DNA of 64,000 nt from Pseudomonadales bacterium. Lineage in GTDB: Bacteria > Pseudomonadota > Gammaproteobacteria > Pseudomonadales > Halieaceae. Below the pieces are notes generated by a model. That model did not search any database and was not told where the DNA came from. It saw only the letters and a program-made list of their open reading frames with translations. Position numbers and translations under genes: made by a program. The stretch's first letter is position 1; every line of letters starts with the position of its first letter. Below are positions 27,003 through 36,019 of the stretch, piece after piece. The stretch covers positions 310,001 to 374,000 of the forward strand of contig JACKNN010000001.1 of NCBI GenBank assembly GCA_024234855.1, given 5' to 3'.

Positions 27003-28160
27003 GTGCGGCCGCAGCGCTCCCTGTGCCGATGCCTGCTGCTCGCCCTCGCGCTTGCCGCGCCACAAGGTGTTGTGCTGGCCGGGCCCGATGAACAGGCCGC
27101 CCGCGGCAAACTCGAACAACTGCTGACGGAAATAAAGCGGATCAGCGGCGAAATATCCTCGGACAGCGCCCGCAAGAACGACCTGCAGCAGCAGCTGCGG
27201 GCAGCCGAACTGGAACTGGGCCGCCTGCGCAACGAGACTGCCGCCAATGAGCGCGCCATAACCGCCAGTCGCGAGCAACTGGCAGACCTGCAGCAACAGC
27301 GCCAGGGGCTGGAGCAGGCGCGGGACCAGCAGCAGGCCCGCATCGCACTGGAGTTAAAAACCGCCTGGCAACTCGGGCAACAAAGCCAGGTTAAAGTGTT
27401 GCTGAACCAGGAAGACCCGCACACGGTCGCCCGGGCACTGGCGTACTACCGCTATTTTTTCCACGCCCGCAATGAACTGGTCTCCAGCTACCGCGACACC
27501 CTGCGCCAGCTGCAGGAACTGGAGACGCGCATTGCCAGCACCCTGGAGCAGCTGGCGGGCCAGCAGGCCACGTTGGAACAGCAGCAGGCCCAACTGGTTA
27601 CCGCCCAGGCAAGCCGCGAGCAAGCCGTGGTGGAACTCAGTGACAGCATTCACTCCAAGGCCGAGCAGCTCAAACAGATGGAACAGAACCGCAGGGAACT
27701 GGAGGGGCTGATAGCGGCCATCGAAAAGGCAGTGGCGGACCTGGAAGTGCCTGACGACTACCAGCCGTTCAAGTCCGCCAGGGGCGCGATGCCCTGGCCC
27801 CTGGCCGGCAAGCGCGCGAACAGCTATGGACGGCCACGCAACGACGGCAAAATGCGCTGGCAGGGCGTCAGCATTCCCGCCAAAGAAGGTACCGAAGTCA
27901 ATGCGATTCACCATGGCCGGGTGGTGTACGCCGATTGGCTGCGCGGTTCCGGCCTGCTGATGATCGTCGATCACGGCGATGGCTACATGAGCCTCTATGC
28001 CCACAACCAGAGCCTGCTGCGCGAGGTCGGCGAATGGGTGACGGCGGGCACGGCCATCAGCACGGTGGGCAACAGCGGCGGGCAGGAACAATCCGCCCTG
28101 TACTTCGAAATTCGCCACCAGGGTAAACCCACCGATCCCGCCCAGTGGTGCAGGGATTGA
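27003..28160 (+). CDS. envC: Murein hydrolase activator EnvC
   Basis: A 385-residue exported protein starting with GTG: a signal peptide (cleavage near VLA-GP), a long coiled-coil region (about 25-250), and a C-terminal LytM/M23 domain. The M23 metal ligands are degenerate (RWQGVSIPA in place of HxGxD), as in EnvC, which activates amidases rather than cutting peptidoglycan itself. It acts at the division septum with FtsEX and AmiA/B. It begins 4 bases after gpmI. Confidence 0.93.
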   Translation: MRPQRSLCRCLLLALALAAPQGVVLAGPDEQAARGKLEQLLTEIKRISGEISSDSARKNDLQQQLRAAELELGRLRNETAANERAITASREQLADLQQQRQGLEQARDQQQARIALELKTAWQLGQQSQVKVLLNQEDPHTVARALAYYRYFFHARNELVSSYRDTLRQLQELETRIASTLEQLAGQQATLEQQQAQLVTAQASREQAVVELSDSIHSKAEQLKQMEQNRRELEGLIAAIEKAVADLEVPDDYQPFKSARGAMPWPLAGKRANSYGRPRNDGKMRWQGVSIPAKEGTEVNAIHHGRVVYADWLRGSGLLMIVDHGDGYMSLYAHNQSLLREVGEWVTAGTAISTVGNSGGQEQSALYFEIRHQGKPTDPAQWCRD

Positions 28161-28263
28161 GACGTCGCGTCGCGGGCCGCAAGGGCTTTCGTATCGGTCC
28201 CGCGAATAGGGTAAACTAGCCGCCCTTTGGCACTTTCGGCCCCTGGCCATTTCGGCGGTATGC

Positions 28264-29592
28264 ATGCGTCTCCCACTCAACTCGATTTTGCTGGCGGCCA
28301 CGGCTGCCCTGACCCTGTCGGCAACCCCGCTGCAGGCGGCCACGGAGGAGGCGCAGGGCAAGTTGCCGCTCGACGAACTGCGCACCTTTGCCGATGTGTA
28401 CAACCAGATCCGCATTGGCTATGTCGAGGAGATCGATGACAGCACCCTGCTGGAGTACGCGATCCAGGGGATGCTGATGGGCCTGGACCCGCATTCGGTC
28501 TACATGAACAAGGACGACTTCAGCGCATTGCAGGAAGGCACCTCCGGGGAGTTCAGCGGCCTCGGCCTGGAAGTCGGTATCCAGGACGGCTATATCACCA
28601 TTATTTCGCCTATCGACGGATCGCCGGCCGCCGCCGCCAACCTGCAAAGCGGCGATGTCATACTCAAACTGGACAATGCCCCGGTGCAGGGCATGACACT
28701 GAACGAGGCCATCGAACTGATGCGAGGTCCCAAGGGCAGCGAGATCGAGCTGACCATCGGCCGCGCCGGCGAAAGCCAGCCCTTCTCCGTCACCCTGGTG
28801 CGCGACACCATCAAGGTTGCCAGTGTACGCGGCCGCTGGCTCGAGCCTGGCTACGGTTATATCCGCATCGCCCAGTTCCAGCTCGATACCGGCGAGGACG
28901 TGGAGAAAGCACTGGATAAGTTGCTGAAGGAGGGCAAATTGAAAGGCCTGATACTGGACCTTCGCAACAACCCGGGCGGGGTACTCAGTGCCAGCGTCAA
29001 CGTGGCGGGCCTGTTTCTCAATGGCGGGCCGGTGGTGTACACCGAGGGACGCCTGCCCAATTCGGACATGCATTTTAACGCCCAGCCCGGAGATATCACC
29101 GATGGGGCACCGATCGTCGTGCTGATCAACGCCGGCTCAGCCAGCGCCTCGGAAATCGTTGCCGGCGCCCTGCAGGACAGGGGCCGCGCCGTGGTCATGG
29201 GCTCCACCAGTTTCGGCAAGGGCTCAGTGCAGACCATACTGCCCCTGTCGGAGTCGCGTGCAATCAAGCTGACCACCGCCCGCTATTTCACCCCCAACGG
29301 CCGCTCTATCCAGGCCGAGGGCATAGTCCCGGATATCCTGGTCGAGCGCGCCCAGGTGACAGCCTATGACAACGCCGGGCAGATCACCGAGGCGGATCTG
29401 TCCGGGCACCTCGGCAACAGCAGCGCCGAGAGTGACGCCAAGAAGACGCGGGCATCCTCGGCCAGGATTGCCGCCGAACTGCTGGCCAGCGACAACCAAT
29501 TGTACGAGGCGCTGGCGCTGCTGAAGGGCATCAACATACTGGGCCTGCGGGACCGGAGAGCGGCCGGGGAAGCGACACCGACTGTTCAGTAA
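28264..29592 (+). CDS. ctpA: C-terminal processing peptidase (S41) CtpA
   Basis: A 442-residue exported serine protease: signal peptide ending near LQA-AT, PDZ domain (about 90-175), and S41 catalytic domain with the serine in GSASASEI and the lysine in FGKGSVQ. Such proteases trim or degrade periplasmic proteins, including peptidoglycan hydrolases, which fits its position after envC. The next gene runs convergently. Confidence 0.95.
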   Translation: MRLPLNSILLAATAALTLSATPLQAATEEAQGKLPLDELRTFADVYNQIRIGYVEEIDDSTLLEYAIQGMLMGLDPHSVYMNKDDFSALQEGTSGEFSGLGLEVGIQDGYITIISPIDGSPAAAANLQSGDVILKLDNAPVQGMTLNEAIELMRGPKGSEIELTIGRAGESQPFSVTLVRDTIKVASVRGRWLEPGYGYIRIAQFQLDTGEDVEKALDKLLKEGKLKGLILDLRNNPGGVLSASVNVAGLFLNGGPVVYTEGRLPNSDMHFNAQPGDITDGAPIVVLINAGSASASEIVAGALQDRGRAVVMGSTSFGKGSVQTILPLSESRAIKLTTARYFTPNGRSIQAEGIVPDILVERAQVTAYDNAGQITEADLSGHLGNSSAESDAKKTRASSARIAAELLASDNQLYEALALLKGINILGLRDRRAAGEATPTVQ

Positions 29593-29621
29593 GGCCAGCT
29601 GGCGCAGGGAATAGAGTGCCC

Positions 29622-29645
29622 CGCAAAGACGGGTAAAAACCCGTC
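29622..29645 (-). terminator. Terminator of the his operon
   Basis: On the minus strand GACGGG-TTTTTA-CCCGTC is followed by three Ts, about 55 bases after the hisF stop. The U-tract is short, so it may be a weak terminator. On the plus strand the same stem is followed only by As. Confidence 0.6.
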
Positions 29646-29698
29646 AAAAATATCCGGGGGGAACGGCTGGTCTTGCGCGCCGAACCCGTTCGATACGG

Positions 29699-30472
29699 CT
29701 AGAGGCGCACCTCGATACCACGGGCAGCCATATAGGCCTTGGCCTCGGGTACGCTGAACTCACCGAAGTGAAAGATGCTGGCGGCCAGCACCGCGTCGGC
29801 GCCGCCCAGCAGGATCCCGTCGACAAGATGATCGAGATTGCCGACACCGCCCGAGGCGATAACCGGTATTTCCACCGCATCGGTGATGGCCCGGGTCACG
29901 CCCAGTTCGAAGCCGTTTCTGGTGCCGTCGCGATCCATGCTGGTGAGCAGGATTTCGCCGGCACCCAGTTCCGCCATGCGCACTGCCCAGGCCACGGCAT
30001 CGATGCCGGTTGGCTTGCGCCCGCCGTGGGTAAATATCTCCCAGCGCGGCGCCCCGTCCACATCCGCCACCCGCTTGGCGTCTATCGCCACCACGATGCA
30101 CTGGGAACCGAAACGCTGGGCGGATTCGCGCACCAGCTCCGGGTTGTGTATGGCCGCCGTGTTGATACTGACTTTATCCGCACCGGCGTTGAGCATGGTG
30201 CGGATATCCTGCACGCTGCGAATGCCGCCCCCCACCGTGAGCGGAATAAACACTTCCTCGGCGATTTTTTCCACCGTGTGCACCGTGGTGTCGCGGCCTT
30301 CATGGCTGGCGGTAATGTCCAGGAAGGTGATTTCGTCTGCGCCCTGCTCGTTGTAGCGAATGGCGATTTCCACCGGGTCACCGGCATCGCGGATATCGAC
30401 AAAATTGACGCCCTTGACGACCCGGCCGTTTTCCACGTCCAGGCAGGGGATAATGCGCTTGGCCAGGCCCAT
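29699..30472 (-). CDS. hisF: Imidazole glycerol phosphate synthase, cyclase subunit
   Basis: A 257-residue TIM barrel. The first catalytic aspartate is D12 in PCLDVENGRVVKG; phosphate-binding TVGGGIRS and IASGGVGN are present. With HisH it forms imidazole glycerol phosphate and AICAR from PRFAR. The start at 30472 is 2 bases after the hisA stop; the arginine-rich upstream extension is an artefact of reading through hisA. Confidence 0.97.
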   Translation of the reverse strand: MGLAKRIIPCLDVENGRVVKGVNFVDIRDAGDPVEIAIRYNEQGADEITFLDITASHEGRDTTVHTVEKIAEEVFIPLTVGGGIRSVQDIRTMLNAGADKVSINTAAIHNPELVRESAQRFGSQCIVVAIDAKRVADVDGAPRWEIFTHGGRKPTGIDAVAWAVRMAELGAGEILLTSMDRDGTRNGFELGVTRAITDAVEIPVIASGGVGNLDHLVDGILLGGADAVLAASIFHFGEFSVPEAKAYMAARGIEVRL

Positions 30473-30474
30473 GC

Positions 30475-31221
30475 TCAGACCTCGCCGGCGCCGAGGTCGT
30501 CGCACAGGCGCTGGGCGGCGGCCACATCCAGCGTGCCTTCGTAAATCGCACGGCCGGTAATCGCGCCGCAGATACCCTGGTCGGCCACCGCCTTCAGCGC
30601 CCGGATATCGTCCATGTTGGTGATACCGCCGGAGGCGATCACCGGGATGCTGGAGGCGCGCGCCATGGCGAGGGTCGCCTCCACGTTGACACCCTGCATC
30701 ATGCCGTCGCGGGCGATGTCGGTGTACACGATGGCGGACACGCCGTCGGACTCGAACCGGCGGGCCAGGTCGGTCGCCTTCAGGGTCGAGACCTCGGCCC
30801 AGCCGTCGGTTGCTACCAGGCCGTCTTTCGCGTCCAGCCCGACGATGATACGGCCGGGAAAGGCGGCACAGGCCTCTGCCACGAAGGCCGGCTCCTTCAC
30901 GGCTTTGGTACCGATAATCACGTAGCTGACACCCGCCCGCACATAGTGCTCTATCGTTTCCAGGCTGCGGATACCGCCACCGATCTGGATGGGCAGGTCA
31001 GGCCAGGCGGCGGCAATCGCCGTGACCACCTCGCCGTTGACCGGCTCACCGGCGAACGCGCCGTTGAGATCCACCAGGTGCAGCCGCCGGCAACCCGCCG
31101 CCACCCAGCGCCGGGCCATCGCCACCGGTTCGTCGGAAAAGACCGTGCTGTCTTCCATCAGGCCCTGGCGCAGGCGTACGCACTGGCCATCCTTGAGATC
31201 GATCGCGGGAATAATCAGCAT
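30475..31221 (-). CDS. hisA: ProFAR isomerase HisA
   Basis: A 248-residue TIM barrel related to HisF. It starts MLIIPAIDLKDG with the catalytic aspartate in the first strand; IQIGGGIRS and VIASGGITN are the phosphate loops. It performs the Amadori rearrangement of ProFAR in histidine synthesis. It overlaps the end of hisH by 7 bases. Confidence 0.97.
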   Translation of the reverse strand: MLIIPAIDLKDGQCVRLRQGLMEDSTVFSDEPVAMARRWVAAGCRRLHLVDLNGAFAGEPVNGEVVTAIAAAWPDLPIQIGGGIRSLETIEHYVRAGVSYVIIGTKAVKEPAFVAEACAAFPGRIIVGLDAKDGLVATDGWAEVSTLKATDLARRFESDGVSAIVYTDIARDGMMQGVNVEATLAMARASSIPVIASGGITNMDDIRALKAVADQGICGAITGRAIYEGTLDVAAAQRLCDDLGAGEV

Positions 31222-31865
31222 TGGCCGTTCCACTCCAGAAAATTACGCAACAGCCTGAGCCCCGCAGTGTGGCTTTTCTCCGGGTGAAACTGCACGGCAA
31301 ACAGATTGTCGCGGGCGAGCGCGGCGTCAAAGCTCACCCCGTACCGCACACTGCCGGCTACCAGCTCCCGCTCAACCGCGTCGACGTAGAAGCTGTGCAC
31401 GAAGTAGAAGCGGGTGAGGTCATCAATACCCTGCCACAGTGGGTGCGGGCGCACCTGGCGCACCTCGTTCCACCCCATGTGCGGTACTTTCAGGCGCTCG
31501 CCCGCACTGTCCACCAGGGGGTTGCCGAAGTACCTCACCTCGCCGGGAATGATGTCGAGGCAGGGCACGCCGCCGTTTTCCTGCGAGTGGCTCATCAGGG
31601 CCTGCATGCCGACACAGATGGCGAGCACCGGCTTGTGCCGGTCCGCCAGTGACTGCGCCAGCAACTGGTCGCACTTGAGCCGGCGAATCTCTGCCATGCA
31701 GTCGCGAATGGCGCCCACGCCGGGGAACACCACGCGATCGGCGTTGTGAATAATATCGGCATCGTGGGTAACGACCACCTGCTGCGCTCCTGCGTGGGCC
31801 AACGCACTGGCCACGGAATGCAGATTGCCCATGCCGTAATCAATGACGGCAACCACACCACTCAT
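31215..31865 (-). CDS. hisH: Imidazole glycerol phosphate synthase, glutaminase subunit
   Basis: A 216-residue class I glutamine amidotransferase. The nucleophilic cysteine is in AICVGMQ and the catalytic histidine/glutamate in QFHPEKS. It supplies ammonia to HisF. It sits between hisB (9-base gap) and hisA (7-base overlap). Confidence 0.97.
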   Translation of the reverse strand: MSGVVAVIDYGMGNLHSVASALAHAGAQQVVVTHDADIIHNADRVVFPGVGAIRDCMAEIRRLKCDQLLAQSLADRHKPVLAICVGMQALMSHSQENGGVPCLDIIPGEVRYFGNPLVDSAGERLKVPHMGWNEVRQVRPHPLWQGIDDLTRFYFVHSFYVDAVERELVAGSVRYGVSFDAALARDNLFAVQFHPEKSHTAGLRLLRNFLEWNGQC

Positions 31866-31874
31866 CGGGCCGGC

Positions 31875-32468
31875 CTAGAGCACACCCTTGGTGGAGGGGG
31901 TTTGTCCCGCCATCCGCGGATCCTCCGCCAGGGCCATACGCAGGGCGCGACCGAAGGCCTTGAACACGGTCTCCGCCTGGTGGTGCGTGTTGTCGCCGCG
32001 CAGGTTGTCGATGTGCAGGGTGACCTGGGCGTGATTGACGAAGCCCTGGAAAAACTCCAGGAACAGGTCCACGTCGAAACCACCCACGGCGGCGCGGGTG
32101 AAGGGAATGTGGTACTCCAGCCCGGGCCGGCCGGAGAAGTCGATCACCACCCGCGACAGGGCCTCGTCGAGCGGCACATAGGCGTGGCCATAGCGGAAAA
32201 TGCCCTTCTTGTCGCCCACGGCCTGGGCGAATGCCTGGCCCAGGGTGATGCCGATATCCTCAACCGTGTGGTGATCGTCGATGTGCAGGTCACCCACCGC
32301 TTTCACGTCCAGGTCCACCATGCCATGGCGCGCGACCTGGTCCAGCATGTGCTCGAGGAAGGGCACGCCGGTCTCAAATGAGGTTTGCCCCGTGCCGTCC
32401 AGGTTCACCGTCACGGTGATCTGGGTCTCCAGCGTGTTTCTCTCTACTGTGGCCTTGCGCGCAGCCAT
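31875..32468 (-). CDS. hisB: Imidazoleglycerol-phosphate dehydratase
   Basis: A 197-residue monofunctional dehydratase; the HisB phosphatase domain of enterics is absent. The manganese-binding histidine motifs are visible: HMLDQVARHG, HIDDHHTVED and the later HIDN. The start at 32468 has a GGAG site 7 bases ahead. First gene of the hisB-hisH-hisA-hisF operon. Confidence 0.97.
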   Translation of the reverse strand: MAARKATVERNTLETQITVTVNLDGTGQTSFETGVPFLEHMLDQVARHGMVDLDVKAVGDLHIDDHHTVEDIGITLGQAFAQAVGDKKGIFRYGHAYVPLDEALSRVVIDFSGRPGLEYHIPFTRAAVGGFDVDLFLEFFQGFVNHAQVTLHIDNLRGDNTHHQAETVFKAFGRALRMALAEDPRMAGQTPSTKGVL

Positions 32469-32511
32469 CCGATTCTCCACCTGTGGGGATGATCCCCCGA
32501 AAAAGCGGGCC

Positions 32512-32517
32512 ATTATA
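32512..32517 (-). promoter_or_regulatory. Probable -10 element of the hisBHAF operon
   Basis: TATAAT on the minus strand 44 bases upstream of hisB, in the divergent hisB/mutY gap. The -35 region at 16-17 bases is poor (GTGAAT/TGAATT). No leader-peptide attenuator rich in histidine codons was seen. Confidence 0.5.
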
Positions 32518-32602
32518 AAAGAATGCGCGGCTTAATTCACTGGCGGTTTGTACCTTTGGATATTACCCTGTCGAGCTGATTGCCAGCCCCGATTGCCCCG
32601 CT

Positions 32603-33667
32603 ATGCCCGCCAGAAAAATCTCTACCCAGGACGTTGCAGGCCGCGTACTCGACTGGTTTGACCACAGCGGCCGCAAGGATCTGCCCTGGCAGCGCGATAC
32701 CAGCCCCTACCGGGTGTGGGTGTCGGAGATCATGCTGCAGCAAACCCAGGTCAAAACCGTCATACCCTATTTCGAGCGTTTTATGCAGGCCCTGCCCACC
32801 GTGGCGGCGCTCGCCGCGGCCACCGAGGATGAGGTACTGCACCTGTGGACAGGGCTTGGGTACTACGCCCGCGGCCGCAACCTGCATCGCGCCGCACAAC
32901 AGGTGTGTGCTGAACTGGGGGGCAGGTTTCCGGACACCGTGGAGGGTTTGTGCGCGCTGCCGGGGATAGGCCGCTCGACCGCCGGCGCAATTATCAGCAT
33001 CGCCTTCGGCCGCCGGGCGGTCATCCTCGACGGCAACGTCAAGCGGGTACTGGCCCGTTACGGAGCCATCCCCGGTTGGCCGGGCCAGGCCGCGGTGCAC
33101 GAGCAGCTGTGGCGGGTCGCGGACCAGTACACACCCGCCGGTCGCTGCGGCGAGTACTCCCAGGCCATGATGGACCTGGGCGCGACCCTGTGCACCCGGG
33201 CAAAGCCCGCCTGCGAGCGCTGCCCGCTGGCCGCGGATTGTGAGGCCCTGGCGCAGGGAGAACCACAATCATTCCCGGGCCGCAAACCGCGCAAGACCCT
33301 GCCGGTAAAATCAACGTCCTTTTTGATGGCCAGCACCAGCAACGGTGATATCTGGCTGGAACGGCGACCGGGCGCGGGCATCTGGGGCGGCCTGTGGTGC
33401 TTTCCCGAACTCGATGACGCCGCCCGGGCCGCCGACTGGTGCATCGACCGCTGGGGGGTGGCACCGGACTCGATCGAGATCTGGCCGGAGTTTCGCCACA
33501 CTTTCAGCCACTATCACCTCGACATCCGTCCGGTACGGGTGATCCTGCCCGGCCTCCCGGCCGCCGTCATGGAAGCCCCGGACCAGCTCTGGTATAACAG
33601 GGGCCTACCCGCCGCCGTCGGCCTGGCGGCTCCCGTTGCGAGCCTGCTGGCCCGGCTCGGCTCATAG
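32603..33667 (+). CDS. mutY: Adenine DNA glycosylase MutY
   Basis: A 354-residue HhH-GPD glycosylase removing adenine paired with 8-oxoguanine. The catalytic segment EIMLQQTQVKTV, the helix-hairpin-helix LPGIGRSTAGAI, the 4Fe-4S cysteines (C-x6-C-x2-C-x5-C in CTRAKPACERCPLAADC) and a C-terminal NUDIX-like recognition domain are all visible. It is followed by yggX, a common pair. Confidence 0.97.
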   Translation: MPARKISTQDVAGRVLDWFDHSGRKDLPWQRDTSPYRVWVSEIMLQQTQVKTVIPYFERFMQALPTVAALAAATEDEVLHLWTGLGYYARGRNLHRAAQQVCAELGGRFPDTVEGLCALPGIGRSTAGAIISIAFGRRAVILDGNVKRVLARYGAIPGWPGQAAVHEQLWRVADQYTPAGRCGEYSQAMMDLGATLCTRAKPACERCPLAADCEALAQGEPQSFPGRKPRKTLPVKSTSFLMASTSNGDIWLERRPGAGIWGGLWCFPELDDAARAADWCIDRWGVAPDSIEIWPEFRHTFSHYHLDIRPVRVILPGLPAAVMEAPDQLWYNRGLPAAVGLAAPVASLLARLGS

Positions 33668-33686
33668 CTATTGATGGAGCCCCACC

Positions 33687-33959
33687 ATGTCCCGCACCGT
33701 ATTCTGCAAAAAGTACCAGCGCGAACTCGAAGGCCTGGCGGCGCCGCCCTATCCCGGCCCGAAGGGTCAGGATATTTTCGAGTCGGTGTCCAAGCAGGCC
33801 TGGCTGGACTGGCAGGCGCACCAGACCATGTTGATCAACGAAAAGCACCTGAGCCTGGCGGACCCCGAGGCGCGCAAATACCTGCAACAGGAGATGGACA
33901 AGTTCCTGTCAGGGCAGGAGTACGACAAGGCCGAGGGCTATGTTCCCCCGAAAAAATAG
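33687..33959 (+). CDS. yggX: Fe(2+)-trafficking / oxidative-damage protection protein YggX
   Basis: A 90-residue YggX-family protein with the invariant start MSRTVFCKKY, conserved cysteine 7, and the PYPGPKGQ motif. It protects iron-sulfur clusters from oxidants. It begins 19 bases after mutY, whose product carries such a cluster. Confidence 0.96.
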   Translation: MSRTVFCKKYQRELEGLAAPPYPGPKGQDIFESVSKQAWLDWQAHQTMLINEKHLSLADPEARKYLQQEMDKFLSGQEYDKAEGYVPPKK

Positions 33960-34051
33960 CCGGCGCGCCCGCCTTGCGGCCTTTTTGTAGCAGCTCCTTT
34001 CCGGATCGGCTCCGAACCTGGCCAGGTGTGGACCAGGCTCGGGTCGGGCTC

Positions 34052-34080
34052 TTGACTCGATAGGCCGCTGCGGGTTTAAT
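34052..34080 (+). promoter_or_regulatory. Sigma-70 promoter of tRNA-Phe
   Basis: TTGACT, 17 bases, TTTAAT, followed by a GC-rich discriminator (ACGCGCC) typical of stringently controlled stable-RNA promoters. Transcription should begin about 20 bases before the tRNA. Confidence 0.85.
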
Positions 34081-34106
34081 ACGCGCCTCTCGCATTCCGC
34101 GATCCC

Positions 34107-34182
34107 GCCCGGATAGCTCAGTCGGTAGAGCAGGGGATTGAAAATCCCCGTGTCGGCAGTTCGATTCTGTCTCCGGGCACCA
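34107..34182 (+). tRNA. tRNA-Phe (GAA)
   Basis: A 76-base tRNA with encoded CCA. The acceptor stem GCCCGGA pairs with TCCGGGC, the D loop is AGCTCAGTCGGTAGAGC, the anticodon stem GGGGA/TCCCC encloses TTGAAAA with GAA at 34140-34142, and the T-arm contains TTCGATT. All arms close. Confidence 0.97.
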
Positions 34183-34316
34183 TTTCCCAAACACGCCGGG
34201 CTCCACCCCCCGCCATCTCCGGACGCGCCTTTTGCACCCCGAATTAGCTGTAGTTTTCGGGTGTCCACCGGTAACCTACACTGCCATTTGAAGCAGCCAT
34301 TAGAGGGCCGGAATCC

Positions 34317-34709
34317 ATGGACAACTTTCACGGCGCCTGCCTGTGCGGCGAGGTGCGCTTCGAATACCAACCCCCCGGCCTGTGGTGCGCCCACTGTCAC
34401 TGCTCCTTGTGCCAGCGCGCCCACGGCGCGCCGCTGGTGACATGGGTGGGCGTGGCCGAAGAACAGTTTCGCTTTACCTCTGACAGCGCCCTGCGCTGGT
34501 ATCGCTCCTCCGCGGATTCCGAGCGGGGTTTTTGCTCCCACTGCGGCACCACCCTGTTTTTCCGCTCGCAGCGGTGGGCCGGGCAAATGCACATCGTGCG
34601 CACCAATATCCAGGGCGATATCGACACTGCGCCCTCGGCGCACGTGCACTGTGAATCGCAGGCAAGCTGGTTCCCGTTCACGGATGCACTGCCACGGGAA
34701 AGGGATTAG
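34317..34709 (+). CDS. GFA-family zinc protein
   Basis: A 130-residue protein of the Gfa (glutathione-dependent formaldehyde-activating-like) fold. Zinc-binding cysteines are visible in ACLCGEVRF, CAHCHCSLCQ and FCSHCGTTLF. Most members have no proven enzymatic role. It stands alone between the tRNA and the channel gene. Confidence 0.88.
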   Translation: MDNFHGACLCGEVRFEYQPPGLWCAHCHCSLCQRAHGAPLVTWVGVAEEQFRFTSDSALRWYRSSADSERGFCSHCGTTLFFRSQRWAGQMHIVRTNIQGDIDTAPSAHVHCESQASWFPFTDALPRERD

Positions 34710-34774
34710 GCCGACGATGCGGCACGAACGATAACGCGGTAAAGTTATCACCACTTGGTCGACCAGGGAGCCCC

Positions 34775-35206
34775 TTGCCAGTGCTGATCGTTTTCGCCGT
34801 GAACATAGTGGTAATCGCCACGGTAGTCATCATTCACTACGAGTTCATGTACCGCTTTACCCTGCTTATGCCGCACCTCAAGGTAAGGCACCGCTTCCGG
34901 ATAGTGTTCGGGGTTTTCGGCGCCCTCACCGCCCACGCGCTCGAGGTCTGGATTTTCGCGCTGTCCTTTTACTGGATGCACCACGCGGCCGGCTGGGGTT
35001 TTTTCGAGGGCAACTTCGAGGGCAGCCTGCTCGACGCCGTTTATTTTTCCTTTACCACCTACACCACACTGGGTTTCGGCGATATCGCGCCGCATGGCGC
35101 AGTGCGCTACCTGGCCGGCCTGGAATCCCTGACCGGGCTGGTGCTGATCACCTGGACCGCGTCCTTCCTGTACCTGGAAATGACGCGTTACTGGGACAGG
35201 GACTAA
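34775..35206 (+). CDS. Potassium-channel-like protein
   Basis: A 143-residue inner-membrane protein with helices at about 3-25 and 45-68, a pore loop ending in TTLGFGD (the K+ selectivity filter), and a last helix at about 110-130. There is no cytoplasmic RCK or cyclic-nucleotide domain. It belongs to the minimal ion-channel (Ion_trans_2-like) group. The TTG start has an AGGGAG site 6 bases ahead; a GTG two codons later is an alternative. Confidence 0.82.
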   Translation: MPVLIVFAVNIVVIATVVIIHYEFMYRFTLLMPHLKVRHRFRIVFGVFGALTAHALEVWIFALSFYWMHHAAGWGFFEGNFEGSLLDAVYFSFTTYTTLGFGDIAPHGAVRYLAGLESLTGLVLITWTASFLYLEMTRYWDRD

Positions 35207-35278
35207 ACCGGTGTCGCGGCGGGGCTGTTGTCTGGCAATGAGCATACGGGTGCCGCGAGCGCTCAGGTGGCGACTACC

Positions 35279-35887
35279 ATGAAAGCACTCTGGCTGATCA
35301 CTTTCTTTCTCACCCTGCTGTGGTCGGCCATCGACCCCCGCGACTACCCCACCTGGGCCCTGGAGGTGGCACCGGCGGTCATCGGCCTGGCCATCATGGC
35401 TGTTACCTACCGTAGTTTCCGGCTGACCCCGCTACTGTACGGCCTGATCCTGGCGCACTGCGTCGTGCTGATCGTGGGGGGGCACTATACCTACGCGGAG
35501 GTCCCCCTGTTCGATTACCTCAAGCCGGTATTCGGCTGGGAGCGCAACAACTACGACAAGCTCGGCCATTTCATGCAGGGCTTCGTGCCGGCGATACTCG
35601 CCAGGGAAATCCTGGTACGCAAGGCCGTGGTGGCGTCCAGCGCCTGGCGCAATCTGTTCGTTGTCAGCATTTGCCTCGCTTTCTCCGCATTCTACGAAAT
35701 GCTGGAATGGTGGGTCGCCATCGCCACGGGAACCGCGTCTGAGGCCTTCCTGGGAACCCAGGGCTATATCTGGGACACCCAGTCCGACATGGCGATGGCA
35801 CTGCTGGGCGCCATTGTCGCCCTGCTCAGCCTGGCTGGAGTGCACGACCGGCAGTTGGCTCAATTGAAGACCGCACAGTTGCGGTAA
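35279..35887 (+). CDS. YjdF/DUF2238 membrane protein
   Basis: About 202 residues with six hydrophobic segments. Conserved DUF2238 features are present: GGHYTYAEVP, the DKLGHFMQGF histidine motif, YEMLEWW and GYIWDTQSDM. It is an inner-membrane protein of unknown function. The ATG at 35279 begins the first helix; a TTG at 35228 would add 17 residues. Confidence 0.85.
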   Translation: MKALWLITFFLTLLWSAIDPRDYPTWALEVAPAVIGLAIMAVTYRSFRLTPLLYGLILAHCVVLIVGGHYTYAEVPLFDYLKPVFGWERNNYDKLGHFMQGFVPAILAREILVRKAVVASSAWRNLFVVSICLAFSAFYEMLEWWVAIATGTASEAFLGTQGYIWDTQSDMAMALLGAIVALLSLAGVHDRQLAQLKTAQLR

Positions 35888-36019
35888 TTTCGACCAAATG
35901 TGCAGAAAAAAGACGTAAAAATAACCATAACCTCCCTCTCGGGCTGAATAACGCCCTGCATTTACCTACAATACGCTCCATCAAGCCGACATAACGATAC
36001 CAACAGACGGGGCTGACCT

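Noticed and set aside
25442..29592. EnvC as an active M23 endopeptidase
   Set aside because: The HxGxD metal site is replaced by RWQGVSI, so the domain is of the non-catalytic activator type.
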